A stretch of DNA of 64,000 nt from contig NZ_CP067127.1 in NCBI RefSeq assembly GCF_028553725.1, positions 1 through 64,000 on the forward strand. Direction: 5' to 3'. Positions within the stretch are counted from its first letter, which is position 1. Each line of letters begins with the position of its first letter. Origin of the DNA: Paracoccus alcaliphilus (GTDB taxonomy: Bacteria; Pseudomonadota; Alphaproteobacteria; Rhodobacterales; Rhodobacteraceae). The translations under genes were made by a program, and so were the position numbers. A model generated the notes under the pieces. The model worked only from the letters and a program-made list of their open reading frames with translations. It was not told where the DNA came from and searched no databases. Positions 50,508 to 60,454 of the stretch are shown here, piece by piece.

Positions 50508-52586
50508 TCACGGGCGGGCGTCGATAATGCGGGAAGCGACGCTGATGATCTGATCGTCGCGCGCGGCCAGCGTTTCGGCCAGTGCTTCGGCGACCGAACC
50601 GACGCTTTCGTCGCGGGGGCGGCGCAGATCGAAAAGCGGGGTGGCGGACAGGATCGCGATGATCTCGGACTTGCCGTAATTGCCGTCGGTGACCCGGAAG
50701 GCCAGACGCTTCGGGTCCTCTTGCATCTGATCCAGCGACCACAATACGCGCACCCGGCGCACGCCGCTGTCCACATGGCCCAGATCGTCAACCACCGACA
50801 GGGGCTGGTTGATATTGGGCAGAACGTGAAAGACCTTGCCGGTATTGTCCACCACCATCACCCACAGCGACGCACCGGCCACGGTTGCGGGGAACAGGAT
50901 ATCGACAACCGGATTCTCGCCCCGGTGAAAGACCCCGTTCAGCACCGCATCGCCGGTTTCGCCGTGCCCCAGCCAGACCGACATGGCCCCCGGCGGCGCC
51001 ACAGGCAGGACCGCACGGATCGCGCAGAGATCCTCGTTCAGCAATGTGGTCTCGACCCTCAGGCTGCGGTCGCCGATCACCGGGATCAAAGCTGCGCGGA
51101 TGGCCTCGGCATCGCCGGGGTGGGCGACGTCGCCGGTCACGGTGATGGTCGCGAACAGCGGCAGCTCTGCGGGCTGATCCGCAGGCGCAGCCAGCGGGCC
51201 GCAAGTCGCCAGCCGGTCCAGATGTGGCTGAAGCGTGGCCCAGTCCAGCATTTCGGGACCGGCGATCAGTTCGGTCCGCACCGCCATCGCCGTCCGGGGC
51301 TGCCATGCCTGCAATGTGTCCTGCAACGCATCGCGGGTGGGGCCGTCGGGGGCCAGTCCGGCAAAGCTTGCATTGCGGTCGACAACATCGATTTCCCAAT
51401 GCGACAGCGGCAAGGTCATGGTCAGCAGCTCGGCCACGTCATCGGGCCAGCCTTCGCCGGGCATGCCACGGGCAAGGGTCAGCGCATCCTCGGGCGGGGC
51501 GCTGCCCGAGGCATCGCGGAACGCCGTGCGCAGGGCGGCGGCGGTCTGGGTATCGGGGGCATTGCCCGACAGCGTGGCGCCGGAATCCGGGTCCAGCCGG
51601 GCGGTCAACCGATAGGGGCTGGCCTCGGGCAAGGGGGGCGTAAAAACATCGGCGAACCACAACCCGGCACCGATTGCGGCCAGCAAGGCCAGCGCCAGCA
51701 CGGAAAGCAGCGGGCGGCGCTTCTTTCCCCGGCGGGCCTTATGGCGATGCGTATCGGGTTTCAGCCAGCCATCCAGCCGATCCAGCGCCTCGGTCGCGGT
51801 TTGCGGACGTCTGGCGGGATCGGGATCGGTCAGCCAGTCGATCAGATCCTTCAGCGGCGGGTTGATCCCGGATGTGTCCAGCCGGTCGCGCTTGAACCGA
51901 ACGACCTCTCCGGGGCTGGTGCCGACCTGGGGCACCTGCTGGCGCACGGCTGCAAGCAGCGAGGCGCCAAGCGCATAGAGATCGGCGCGGCAATCCGCCT
52001 GACCGTCCAGCTGTTCGGGCGCGGCATATTCGTATTTGCCGGCGAAATCGTTGCCGACAATCGTGCGGGCACCCGCCGCGGTGTCCTTGGCGATGCCGAA
52101 ATCGATGATGGTGCTTTTTTCCGGGCGGCCATTGCGCAGGATGATGTTGTCGGGCGACAGGTCGCGGTGGACGATGCCCCGATCATGGGTGGCCACCAGT
52201 CCCTCCAGAACCCGGTGCGCGACGATCATCAGCGCCCGGTCGTCAAGCCGGCGTTCCAGCATGACCTGATTCAGCGACGGACCCTCGATATAATCCATCA
52301 CCAGAAAGACCTGCCCGGTATCCGAGCGCGAGCATTCCGAATAGCGGACCACAGCGTCATGGATGATGTTGCGCATCTGCTCTTCGCGCTTCATCAGCTC
52401 GACATAATCCGATTTCCCCGAAAACCGGGCATTCAGCGCCTTGATCGCGACATCCCTCTCGACCACCTGATTGCGCGCCAGATAGACCTCGCCGGTGCCG
52501 CCCCGTCCCAGAACCCGGATGATTTCATAGGTATTGTTCAGAATCTGGCCAAGACTGAATATATCGGATTGCAGCGGATCTTTCAT
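50508..52586 (-). CDS. ppkA: PpkA-type Ser/Thr protein kinase with DUF4384 domain
   Basis: A Hanks-type kinase of 692 residues. The P-loop GRGGTGEVYLA lies at 27-37, the ATP-anchoring Lys at about 49 (VAIKAL), the catalytic loop HRDLSPDN at 140-147, and DFGIAK at 162-167, followed by YEYAAPEQL. A single transmembrane helix near 305-325 (LLSVLALALLAAIGAGLWF) leads to an extracytoplasmic region ending in a DUF4384 domain (ASLWVMVVDNTGKVFHVLPN). This topology fits a T6SS PpkA that senses envelope signals and phosphorylates Fha. It is divergent from clpV. PppA is encoded about 11 kb away, on the far side of the two-partner operon. Confidence 0.88.
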   Translation of the reverse strand: MKDPLQSDIFSLGQILNNTYEIIRVLGRGGTGEVYLARNQVVERDVAIKALNARFSGKSDYVELMKREEQMRNIIHDAVVRYSECSRSDTGQVFLVMDYIEGPSLNQVMLERRLDDRALMIVAHRVLEGLVATHDRGIVHRDLSPDNIILRNGRPEKSTIIDFGIAKDTAAGARTIVGNDFAGKYEYAAPEQLDGQADCRADLYALGASLLAAVRQQVPQVGTSPGEVVRFKRDRLDTSGINPPLKDLIDWLTDPDPARRPQTATEALDRLDGWLKPDTHRHKARRGKKRRPLLSVLALALLAAIGAGLWFADVFTPPLPEASPYRLTARLDPDSGATLSGNAPDTQTAAALRTAFRDASGSAPPEDALTLARGMPGEGWPDDVAELLTMTLPLSHWEIDVVDRNASFAGLAPDGPTRDALQDTLQAWQPRTAMAVRTELIAGPEMLDWATLQPHLDRLATCGPLAAPADQPAELPLFATITVTGDVAHPGDAEAIRAALIPVIGDRSLRVETTLLNEDLCAIRAVLPVAPPGAMSVWLGHGETGDAVLNGVFHRGENPVVDILFPATVAGASLWVMVVDNTGKVFHVLPNINQPLSVVDDLGHVDSGVRRVRVLWSLDQMQEDPKRLAFRVTDGNYGKSEIIAILSATPLFDLRRPRDESVGSVAEALAETLAARDDQIISVASRIIDARP

Positions 52587-52722
52587 GAAACGGGCTCCGT
52601 CGGCAGATCGCTCAAAAATGTCGCCTTATGACAGGATTCAATCTACCATAACGGAACGTGTTGCTCTCGATAAATCCCTTGCCGTTGTCTGAAATCAACT
52701 GTCGTTTTCGGAGGATCTTGTC
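52587..52722. promoter_or_regulatory. Divergent promoter region ppkA / clpV
   Basis: A 136-bp gap between divergently transcribed kinase and clpV genes; it must hold both promoters. It contains GCGGAGGATCTTGTC just before clpV as the ribosome site. No operator-like repeat is evident. Confidence 0.4.
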
Positions 52723-55476
52723 ATGGCCACCCGCGGATCGCAGCAAACGATCAAAAGAAAAGAGCTTGTCGGCAAGCTGAATCCCACCTGTTTGAAGGCC
52801 TTTTCCGAAGCCGCGCAGGCGGCCAAACGACGCGGAAACCCCTATGTCGAGCTGGTGCATTTCATCACCGCACTGGCCGATACCCAGCGGACGGATGTGG
52901 CGATCCTGCTGGAGGCCGCGGGGGTGGACCGGCATCGTTTCGATGGCGACGTGCTGCGCGCCACCGATGCGCTGCCGCATGGTGCCGGATCGGTCGAGGA
53001 ATTTTCCGACCATATCTTCCGGGCGATTCAGGAGGCCTGGAACTATGGCTCGCTTGAATTCGGCGACGATACGGTCCGGTCGGCCTATGTGTTGCTGGGG
53101 GCGTTGCAGGTCCCCGTGCTGGAGGGGCTGCTGTTCAAGATCAGCCTTGAATTTGACAAGATCGATCCGGCCGCGATGGCGGGACAGCTGGACGATCTGC
53201 TGGCCGGCTCGCTGGAGCGCACGAGCACGCCCGACGCGACCGGGGACAAGCCCGCCCGGCCCCGGCCCGGCGGCAAATCGGCGCTGGATCAGTTCGCGAC
53301 CAACCTGACGGCACGGGCGCGCGACGGCAAGATGGATCCTGTCGTCGGTCGCGATGCCGAAATCCGCCAGATCGTGGACATCCTGCTGCGCCGCAAGCAG
53401 AACAACCCGATCCTGACCGGCGAGGCCGGTGTCGGCAAGACCGCCGTTGTCGAAGGCTTTGCACAGCGTCTGGCCAAGGGCGATGTTCCGCCGCAATTGC
53501 GCAATGTCGAACTGCACATGCTGGATATCGGGCTGATGCAGGCCGGGGCCAGCGTGAAGGGCGAATTCGAGAAACGCCTGAAGTCGGTGATCGAAGAGGT
53601 GCAGTCCTCGGACGTGCCGATCATTCTGTTCATCGACGAGGCCCATACGCTGATCGGGGCCGGAGGGGCCGCAGGCACGGGCGATGCCGCCAATCTGCTG
53701 AAACCTGCGCTGGCCCGAGGCGAGATGCGCACCATAGCCGCCACGACATGGGCCGAATACAAGCAGCATATCGAACCCGATCCGGCGTTGACGCGGCGGT
53801 TCCAGACCGTGAAGATCGAGGAACCCGACGAGATCAGGGCGGTGCTGATGTGCCGCGGCATTGCCGGGGTGCTGGAAAAGCATCATCAGGTCGAATTGCT
53901 GGACGAAAGCATTGAGGCGGCGGTGAAGCTGTCGCATCGCTATATCCCGTCGCGCCAACTGCCCGACAAGGCGATCAGCCTGCTGGATACCGCCTGCGCG
54001 CGGGTGGCGGTATCGCAGCACGCCACGCCCGCCGAGGTCGAGGATCTGGAGCGCAGGCTGTCGGCGCTGGAAATCGAACAGGGGATCATCGAACGCGAGG
54101 AAGCGATCGGCATCGAAGTCGAGGAACGCAGGACCGTGGTCGAGACCGCGATCACGGCCGCAAAGGCGGCACTGGACGCTGCGAATGAACGCTGGGATGC
54201 GGAAAAGGCCATTGTCGCAGAGATCCTCGACCTTCGGGCGCAGCTGCGCGGGATCGGCGCTGGACTGGATGGCACCGGCGATCTGGGCGATGTCGAGCAG
54301 GCGCCGACCGAAGATGCGGAGGAACAACCCCGACCCGAAACCCAGTCACGCGCAGACGACGCGGCGACCGAAGCCCCGGTTTTCGACCGGCAGCAGGCTC
54401 TGGCAACGCTGAAAGGGAAAATGGCCGATCTGACGACGGCTCAGGGTGAATCACCGCTGATCCTGCCATCGGTGGACCGGGTGGCGGTTGCCGCCGTTGT
54501 GCAGGACTGGACCGGAATCCCGACGGGCCGGATGCTGGCCAGCCAGACGGAAAAGGCGCTGACATTGGCCCGCAGCCTTGCCGGGCGCGTCGTCGGGCAG
54601 GATCACGCGATGGAGATGATCGCCAACCGCATCCAGACCTCGGCCGCCGGGCTGAAGGCGCCCGAAAAGCCGGTCGGGGTGTTCCTGCTGTGCGGTCCGT
54701 CCGGCGTGGGCAAGACCGAAACCGCGCTGGCGCTGGCCGAACTGATGTATGGCGGCGAGGACAACCTGATCTCGATCAACATGAGCGAATTTCAGGAGGC
54801 CCATACCGTCAGCACGCTGAAGGGCGCGCCTCCAGGCTATGTCGGCTATGGCAAGGGCGGCATCCTGACCGAGGCGGTGCGGCGCAGGCCCTATTCCGTC
54901 ATCCTGCTGGACGAGGTGGAAAAGGCCCATCCCGACGTACACGAGATTTTCTTTCAGGTCTTCGACAAGGGGATGATGGATGACAGCGAGGGCCGGCGCA
55001 TTGATTTCAAGAACACGCTGATCCTGCTGACCTCGAATGTCGGGTCCGAGGACATCATGGCGATGACTGCCGATGGAACCGCCAAAACCGACCCCGAGGA
55101 ACTGAGCAGCGCACTGCGGACCCCGCTGCTGCGTGTATTTCCCGCCGCCCTGCTGGGTCGCGTGGTGACGATCCCCTATTATCCGCTGTCCGACCCGATG
55201 ATAGAGGCGATCGCCGGACACAAATTGCGCGGCATCGCGAAACGGCTTGGCGAAGGCTATGGTGCCCAACTGGTGATCGGCGACGGCGCGATGCAGGTCA
55301 TCAAGGATCGTTGCACCGAGATCGAAAGCGGCGGTCGGATGATCGATGCGATCCTGACCAACACGCTAATGCCCGAACTGAGCCGGCGCATCCTGACCTG
55401 GCGGCTGGAGGGCCGGGATCTGACCCGGGTGGAAGTGTCCGGGGGAAAGGCCGGTTTCGATTACCATTTCGAATAG
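52723..55476 (+). CDS. clpV: ClpV (TssH), T6SS sheath-recycling AAA+ ATPase
   Basis: A ClpB-like unfoldase of 917 residues that disassembles contracted TssB/TssC sheaths. The N-terminal Clp domain carries LNPTCLKAFSEAAQAAKRRG and YVELVHFITAL. The first AAA+ domain has Walker A GEAGVGKT (233-240) and Walker B IILFIDEAHTLIGAGGAAG. A middle coiled coil follows (ALEIEQGIIEREEAIGIEV). The second AAA+ domain has CGPSGVGKTETALALAE (about 657) and VILLDEVEKAHPDVH. The T6SS subtype is indicated by GAGGAAGTGDAANLLKPALARGE-type sequence and by context. It is the right-hand end of the T6SS island. Confidence 0.96.
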   Translation: MATRGSQQTIKRKELVGKLNPTCLKAFSEAAQAAKRRGNPYVELVHFITALADTQRTDVAILLEAAGVDRHRFDGDVLRATDALPHGAGSVEEFSDHIFRAIQEAWNYGSLEFGDDTVRSAYVLLGALQVPVLEGLLFKISLEFDKIDPAAMAGQLDDLLAGSLERTSTPDATGDKPARPRPGGKSALDQFATNLTARARDGKMDPVVGRDAEIRQIVDILLRRKQNNPILTGEAGVGKTAVVEGFAQRLAKGDVPPQLRNVELHMLDIGLMQAGASVKGEFEKRLKSVIEEVQSSDVPIILFIDEAHTLIGAGGAAGTGDAANLLKPALARGEMRTIAATTWAEYKQHIEPDPALTRRFQTVKIEEPDEIRAVLMCRGIAGVLEKHHQVELLDESIEAAVKLSHRYIPSRQLPDKAISLLDTACARVAVSQHATPAEVEDLERRLSALEIEQGIIEREEAIGIEVEERRTVVETAITAAKAALDAANERWDAEKAIVAEILDLRAQLRGIGAGLDGTGDLGDVEQAPTEDAEEQPRPETQSRADDAATEAPVFDRQQALATLKGKMADLTTAQGESPLILPSVDRVAVAAVVQDWTGIPTGRMLASQTEKALTLARSLAGRVVGQDHAMEMIANRIQTSAAGLKAPEKPVGVFLLCGPSGVGKTETALALAELMYGGEDNLISINMSEFQEAHTVSTLKGAPPGYVGYGKGGILTEAVRRRPYSVILLDEVEKAHPDVHEIFFQVFDKGMMDDSEGRRIDFKNTLILLTSNVGSEDIMAMTADGTAKTDPEELSSALRTPLLRVFPAALLGRVVTIPYYPLSDPMIEAIAGHKLRGIAKRLGEGYGAQLVIGDGAMQVIKDRCTEIESGGRMIDAILTNTLMPELSRRILTWRLEGRDLTRVEVSGGKAGFDYHFE

Positions 55477-55923
55477 TCGCATGCATGGCGGCAGGGGGTG
55501 ATCCTGAATCGATGGGTTATCGTGGTTGATGGCAGGGATGTCGGCCCGTGTGTCGGGGAAGCGCTCAAACTCCGGGCGCCGTCGCATCTGCCGTCAATTG
55601 CTGCGAATGCAGCGAGACAGGTTTCCGCGGCGATGCGGACCATCTCGATGGCGGCAAGCTGCCAATTGATCCCCTCGCACAGGGCGGAGAACCATGCCAA
55701 CGACCGCCGGATCATTCATTGGCTTCAGCCTCCGGGCCGCGTCGCAAGATAGATCTCTGTCGCACCTGCGTTTGGAGTATGAGAGTTGGTGACCCGCCGC
55801 GGGGGGCGAGTATTTCCCCGGCGCAGCCGGTGACAAAAGAGGAATCCTCTGACCACCCCGTCAGCTTTGGTGAAATCGCCTGCCGCGCTGCCGCCATCTT
55901 TTATGGCAACAAGGAGGTGCGCG
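55477..55923. other. Intergenic 447 bp with no recognisable gene
   Basis: Short frames exist on both strands (for example 55498-55752 plus and 55461-55715 minus), but none shows a known motif, a ribosome site plus plausible codon use, or a relation to neighbours. It separates the T6SS island from the ectoine genes and probably contains clpV termination and the doeC promoter. AAGGAGGTGCGCG at its right edge is the doeC ribosome site. Confidence 0.5.
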
Positions 55924-57384
55924 ATGCTGGACGATCTGCCCCGCAACCTGAAAGACCGGCTGACCGATCCCGGCCTGCTGCCCGGACAGGGCGATTTCGC
56001 GGGCGAAGGACGTCTGGCCGTGCGCGACCCGGCCACGGGTGATCTGGTCGCGCAGGTGGCCATCAGCGACGCGACCGGGGCCCGCGCGGCGGTCGATACC
56101 GCACAGGCCGCGTTTCCCGGCTGGGCGGGCATGCTGCCGCAGGACCGCGCCGCGACCCTGCATCGTTGGCACGCGCTGATCCTTGGCGCGAAAGAGGATC
56201 TGGCCCGGATCATGGTGGCCGAACAGGGCAAGCCCATAGGCGAGGCGCGGGGCGAGATCGATTATGCCGCCAGCTTCGTGCAATTCTATGCCGAAGAGGC
56301 CCTGCGCCCGAATATCGAGGGCGTCACCAGCCATCTGCCCGATGCCGAGATGGAGCTGTGGCGCGAACCCGTGGGCGTGGCCGCGCTGGTCACGCCGTGG
56401 AACTTCCCCTGCGCGATGATTACCCGCAAGGCCGCCGCGGCGCTGGGGGCGGGTTGCACCGTGGTCATCCACCCCTCGGCCGAGACGCCGCTGTCGGCGC
56501 TGGCGCTGGCGGAACTGGCGCGGCGGGCGGGCTTTCCGGCTGGTGTCGTGAATACGGTGATCGGCGATGCGGCCACCATCGTCGGCGAATGGACCGGCGA
56601 TCCGCGCGTGCGGGCGCTGTCCTTCACCGGCTCGACCGAGGTGGGGCGGCTGCTTTACCGGCAATCAGCCGGGACGGTGAAGCGGCTCGTGATGGAATTG
56701 GGCGGGCATGCCCCGTTCATCGTCTTCGGGGGCGCGGATATGGATCGCGCCGTTGCCGAGGCGATCAAGGCGAAATTCGCCACCTCGGGGCAGGACTGTC
56801 TGGGCGCCAACCGCTTTTATATCCAGCGCCCGGTCTATGACGAATTCTGCGCCCGCTTTACCAAGGCCGTCGAAAAGCTGACGCTTGGCCCCGGCATGGA
56901 GGACCCCGATATCGGCCCGCTGATCCATGATCGCGCCATCACCAAGCAGATCGCCCATATCGACGACGCGGTGGCCAAAGGCGCGCGCGTGCTGACCGGG
57001 GGCAGCGTGGCCGAAGAACTGGGGCCGCTGTTCTTTCGCCCGACCGTGCTGGCCGACGTGCCGGATCAGGCCGCGATCATGGCCGAGGAAACCTTTGGCC
57101 CCGTCGCCGCGCTGACGCCTTTCGATGACGAGGGCGAGGTGATCGCGCGGGCCAATGCGACCGAATACGGGCTGGTGGCCTATGTCCACAGCCTTGATCC
57201 GCGCCGGATCTATCGCATGACGCGGGCGCTGCAATACGGCATGGTCGCCGTGAACCGCACCAAGGTCACCGGCGCGCCGATCCCTTTCGGGGGAATGAAA
57301 CAGTCCGGCATCGGCCGCGAGGGCGCGCGGCAGGGCCTCGAGGCGTTCACCGAGATCAAATATGTCTGCCGCGACTGGGCCTGA
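55924..57384 (+). CDS. doeC: Aldehyde dehydrogenase of ectoine catabolism (DoeC/Ssd type)
   Basis: An NAD(P)-dependent aldehyde dehydrogenase of 486 residues of the succinate-semialdehyde dehydrogenase group. VTPWNFPCAMITRKAAAALG, FTGSTEVGRLL, MELGGHAPFIVF (catalytic Glu) and SGQDCLGANRF (catalytic Cys) are intact, as is EETFGPVAALTPF. In ectoine gene clusters this enzyme (DoeC/Ssd) is assigned to oxidation of aspartate semialdehyde to aspartate. ATG 55924 follows AAGGAGGTGCGCG; an upstream in-frame ATG at 55867 is rejected. It precedes the aminotransferase by 39 bp. Confidence 0.88.
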   Translation: MLDDLPRNLKDRLTDPGLLPGQGDFAGEGRLAVRDPATGDLVAQVAISDATGARAAVDTAQAAFPGWAGMLPQDRAATLHRWHALILGAKEDLARIMVAEQGKPIGEARGEIDYAASFVQFYAEEALRPNIEGVTSHLPDAEMELWREPVGVAALVTPWNFPCAMITRKAAAALGAGCTVVIHPSAETPLSALALAELARRAGFPAGVVNTVIGDAATIVGEWTGDPRVRALSFTGSTEVGRLLYRQSAGTVKRLVMELGGHAPFIVFGGADMDRAVAEAIKAKFATSGQDCLGANRFYIQRPVYDEFCARFTKAVEKLTLGPGMEDPDIGPLIHDRAITKQIAHIDDAVAKGARVLTGGSVAEELGPLFFRPTVLADVPDQAAIMAEETFGPVAALTPFDDEGEVIARANATEYGLVAYVHSLDPRRIYRMTRALQYGMVAVNRTKVTGAPIPFGGMKQSGIGREGARQGLEAFTEIKYVCRDWA

Positions 57385-57423
57385 AAGACCGGGCCGGAAG
57401 AATTGGGATGAAAGGAAAACGAT

Positions 57424-58794
57424 ATGCTGACGAATGACCAACTGGCGAAATGGGACCGCGAAAGCTTTTTTCATCCCTCGACCCATCTGGGCCAGTTCGC
57501 CCGTGGCGAGGCCGCGCAACGCATCGTGACCGGGGGCGAGGGCGTCTTTATCACCGACCGCGACGGCAATCGTCTGCTGGACGGGTTCGCCGGGCTTTAC
57601 TGCGTGAATGTCGGCTATGGCCGCGCCGAGATCGCCGAGGCCATCGCTACGCAGGCGCGCGAGCTGTCTTATTACCATTCCTATGCGGGTCATGGATCGG
57701 AAGCCTCGATCACGCTGTCGAAAATGGTCATGGACCGCGCGCCCGAAGGAATGGCGCGGGTCTATTTCGGGCTTGGTGGGTCAGACGCGAACGAGACGAA
57801 CATCAAGCTGGTCTGGTATTACAACAACATTCTTGGCCGGCCCGAGAAGAAGAAGATCATCTCTCGCTGGCGGGGCTATCACGGCAGCGGGCTGATGACC
57901 GGCAGCCTGACCGGGCTGGACCTGTTTCACCGCAAGTTCGACCTGCCGCTGTCGCAGGTGATCCATACCGAGGCGCCCTATCATTTCCGCCACCCCGATC
58001 CGACGATGAGCGAAGCCGATTTCACCGCCCATTGCGTGGCCAAGCTGGAGGAACTGATCGCGGCCGAGGGTGCCGATACCATCGCCGCCTTCATCGGAGA
58101 GCCGGTTCTGGGCACGGGCGGGATCGTGCCGCCGCCTGCGGGTTACTGGCCGGCGATCAAGGCGGTGCTGGACCGTCACGACATCCTGCTGATTCTGGAT
58201 GAGGTCGTGACCGGCTTTGGCCGACTGGGGTCGATGTTCGGCGCCGGTCATTATGGCGTGCAGCCCGACCTGATCACCTGCGCCAAGGGACTGACCTCGG
58301 CCTATGCGCCGCTTTCGGCCTCGATCGTCGGGCAGCGGATGTGGGATGTGCTGATGCAGGGCACGGATGAGAACGGCGTGTTGGGTCATGGCTGGACCTA
58401 TTCCGCCCATCCCATCGGCGCGGCGGCGGGGATCGCCAACCTCAAGCTGATCGACGATCTGGGGCTGGTCGAGAATGCCGGAACCGTCGGCAGATATCTG
58501 AACGAGACGATGCGCGCGGCGGTGGGCGATCATGTCCATGTCGGCGAGGTGCGCGGCGAGGGGATGCTGTGCGCGGTCGAACTGGTCGCCGACCGCGACA
58601 AGCGCAGCTTCTTCGACGCCGCCGAGGGCAAGGGCGCCAAGGTCGTCGCGGCGATGCTGAAACGCGGGGTGATCGCGCGGGCGATGCCGCAGGGCGATAT
58701 TCTGGGATTTGCGCCGCCGCTGTGCCTGACGCAGGCCGAGGCCGACCAGATCGTCGCGGTCACGAAGGATTCGATCGCAGAGGTGCTTGGCTGA
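57424..58794 (+). CDS. doeD: Aminotransferase of ectoine catabolism (DoeD/Atf type)
   Basis: A class III PLP-dependent aminotransferase of 456 residues. Motifs are [20 protein letters not shown], the PLP-binding [18 protein letters not shown] and the Schiff-base Lys in [17 protein letters not shown]. In ectoine clusters the equivalent (DoeD/Atf) deaminates diaminobutyrate to aspartate semialdehyde, which the preceding gene product oxidises. It forms a two-gene plus-strand unit with doeC, converging on the asnC-family gene. Confidence 0.88.
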   Translation: MLTNDQLAKWDRESFFHPSTHLGQFARGEAAQRIVTGGEGVFITDRDGNRLLDGFAGLYCVNVGYGRAEIAEAIATQARELSYYHSYAGHGSEASITLSKMVMDRAPEGMARVYFGLGGSDANETNIKLVWYYNNILGRPEKKKIISRWRGYHGSGLMTGSLTGLDLFHRKFDLPLSQVIHTEAPYHFRHPDPTMSEADFTAHCVAKLEELIAAEGADTIAAFIGEPVLGTGGIVPPPAGYWPAIKAVLDRHDILLILDEVVTGFGRLGSMFGAGHYGVQPDLITCAKGLTSAYAPLSASIVGQRMWDVLMQGTDENGVLGHGWTYSAHPIGAAAGIANLKLIDDLGLVENAGTVGRYLNETMRAAVGDHVHVGEVRGEGMLCAVELVADRDKRSFFDAAEGKGAKVVAAMLKRGVIARAMPQGDILGFAPPLCLTQAEADQIVAVTKDSIAEVLG

Positions 58795-58835
58795 TCCGGA
58801 TGTGCCTGACGAAACGGCGCGGCGGGGCAGGGCGC

Positions 58836-59336
58836 TCAGCCCCCGCCATCGCCCAGCAGCGCCGAGGCGGGTGGCAGGTTCTTGACCGGCTTGGTCACAA
58901 TATAGCTGAAATAGCGCCTGACCCCCGCGCGGCTTTCCAGCAGGCCGTCCATCAGCGACTGAAAGGCGGCGACGTCGCGCGTGACCACCTGCATCAGGTA
59001 ATCGTATCCGCCGCCGATGGCCCAGCAGCCGGTGATCTGGTCCATCCGGGCGATTGTGCGCTCGAAGATCTGGAAGCTTTCGGCGCGGTGGCTTTCCAGC
59101 TCGACCGTGACGAAGACCTGCACATGCGGACCCAGCCCGACAAGGTCGATCTCGGCGCGATAGCCCCGGATCAGCCCGGCCTTTTCCAGCCGCTTCATCC
59201 GTTCCCAGCAGGGCGTCGGCGACAGGTTCACCCGCCCGGCCAGATCGGTCTTGGCGATGCGCCCTTCGCGCGACAGCACCGCAAGAATGGCGATGTCGCG
59301 GTCATCGAGGCGAAGTTCGGGGCGCAGCGGGCTCAT
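58836..59336 (-). CDS. asnR: Lrp/AsnC-family regulator of ectoine utilisation
   Basis: An Lrp/AsnC regulator of 166 residues: winged-helix start LDDRDIAILAVLSREGRIAK, TDLAGRVNLSPTPCWERMKR, and a C-terminal RAM ligand domain (VFVTVELESHRAESFQIFER, GGGYDYLMQVVTRDVAAFQ). In ectoine-degrading Rhodobacteraceae and Halomonas an AsnC/DoeX regulator lies in the cluster and responds to diaminobutyrate-type intermediates. It is divergent from eutB across 164 bp, where its operator probably lies. Confidence 0.87.
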   Translation of the reverse strand: MSPLRPELRLDDRDIAILAVLSREGRIAKTDLAGRVNLSPTPCWERMKRLEKAGLIRGYRAEIDLVGLGPHVQVFVTVELESHRAESFQIFERTIARMDQITGCWAIGGGYDYLMQVVTRDVAAFQSLMDGLLESRAGVRRYFSYIVTKPVKNLPPASALLGDGGG

Positions 59337-59500
59337 GCCTCGCTTGTTTCCGCAGGGCCGTGGAATGTCAATCTGGACAAACCCGGCGGGCTTGGCTCAA
59401 CTGTCGTCATGTCGCATCGCCCCCTGACCACGGCTGATACCTTCCGCCCCGCCTGCCGCCTGTTGGCGCAGGGGGTCACTTTGCGCCTTCCGGTGCAGGC
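59337..59500. promoter_or_regulatory. Divergent control region asnR / eutB
   Basis: A 164-bp non-coding gap between the divergent regulator and the eutB-eutC-doeA-doeB operon. AsnC-family regulators usually bind such gaps. I see no unambiguous palindrome, so this rests on layout. Confidence 0.4.
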
Positions 59501-60454
59501 ATGGTGACGCTGGACGATATCCACGCCGCCCGCGACCGCATCGCCGGAATGGTGCGGGAAACGCCGGTGAAGCCCTCGCCCGGCCTGTCGCGGCTGGCGG
59601 GCGGGCCGGTCTGGCTGAAATGCGAACATCGTCAGGAAACCGGCGCCTTCAAGCTGCGCGGCGCGGCCAATGCGGTGGCGCGACTGGGCGATGTGGCGGG
59701 GGTGACGACGGCCTCGACTGGCAATCACGGGCGCGCACTGGCCCATGCGGCGCGGGCGCAGGGGCTGGCGGCGGTGATCTGCGTGTCGAATCTTGTGCCG
59801 CAGAACAAGCTGGATGCGATCACCGCGCTGGGGGCCGAGGCCCGCGTGATCGGCGCCAGTCAGGACGAGGCATTCAATGAGGCCCGCCGTTTGCAGCGCG
59901 AGGAAGGCTTTGCGCTGATCCCGCCCTTCGACCATGCGGATGTGATCGCCGGGCAGGGGACGCTGGGGCTGGAGATCATGCGCCAGATCCCCGACGCCGC
60001 CGCCATTGCCGTGCCGCTGTCCGGGGGCGGGTTGCTGGCCGGGGTGGCGCGGGCGGCGAAGTCGCTGAACCCCGCCATCCACATCATCGGCATCAGCATG
60101 GAGCGCGGCGCGGCCATGGCCGCCAGCCTTGACGCGGGCCACCCGGTCGAGGTCGCGGAACTGGAAACCCTGGCCGACAGTCTGGGCGGCGGGATCGGGA
60201 TGCAGAACCGGCTGACCTATCCGATGGTGCGCGATCTGATGGACGAACTGATCCTGCTGACCGAGGATGAGATCGCGGCCGGCATCCGCCATCTGGCACT
60301 TGAGGACGATGAGACGGTCGAGGGCGCCGCCGCCGTCGGTGCGGGCGCGATCCTTGCGGGCAAGCTGCGCGCCGATGGCCCGCTGGTGCTGATCCTGTCC
60401 GGGGCGAATATCGACCCCGCCCGCCACGCCGCGATCCTTCGGAGAGAGATATGA
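59501..60454 (+). CDS. eutB: EutB, threonine-dehydratase-like PLP enzyme of ectoine utilisation
   Basis: A fold-type II PLP enzyme of 317 residues. The Schiff-base Lys is in ETGAFKLRGAANAVARL, and the phosphate-binding glycine loop is PLSGGGLLAGVARAAKSL; STGNHGRALAHAARAQGLAA is also typical. In ectoine clusters this hydroxyectoine-utilisation dehydratase B (EutB) sits with EutC and is thought to help convert hydroxyectoine intermediates. The stop overlaps eutC as ATGA. Confidence 0.88.
   Translation: MVTLDDIHAARDRIAGMVRETPVKPSPGLSRLAGGPVWLKCEHRQETGAFKLRGAANAVARLGDVAGVTTASTGNHGRALAHAARAQGLAAVICVSNLVPQNKLDAITALGAEARVIGASQDEAFNEARRLQREEGFALIPPFDHADVIAGQGTLGLEIMRQIPDAAAIAVPLSGGGLLAGVARAAKSLNPAIHIIGISMERGAAMAASLDAGHPVEVAELETLADSLGGGIGMQNRLTYPMVRDLMDELILLTEDEIAAGIRHLALEDDETVEGAAAVGAGAILAGKLRADGPLVLILSGANIDPARHAAILRREI

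Noticed and set aside
55498..55752. Small gene in the gap after clpV
   Set aside because: No ribosome site, no motif, and comparable frames on the opposite strand; left as intergenic.
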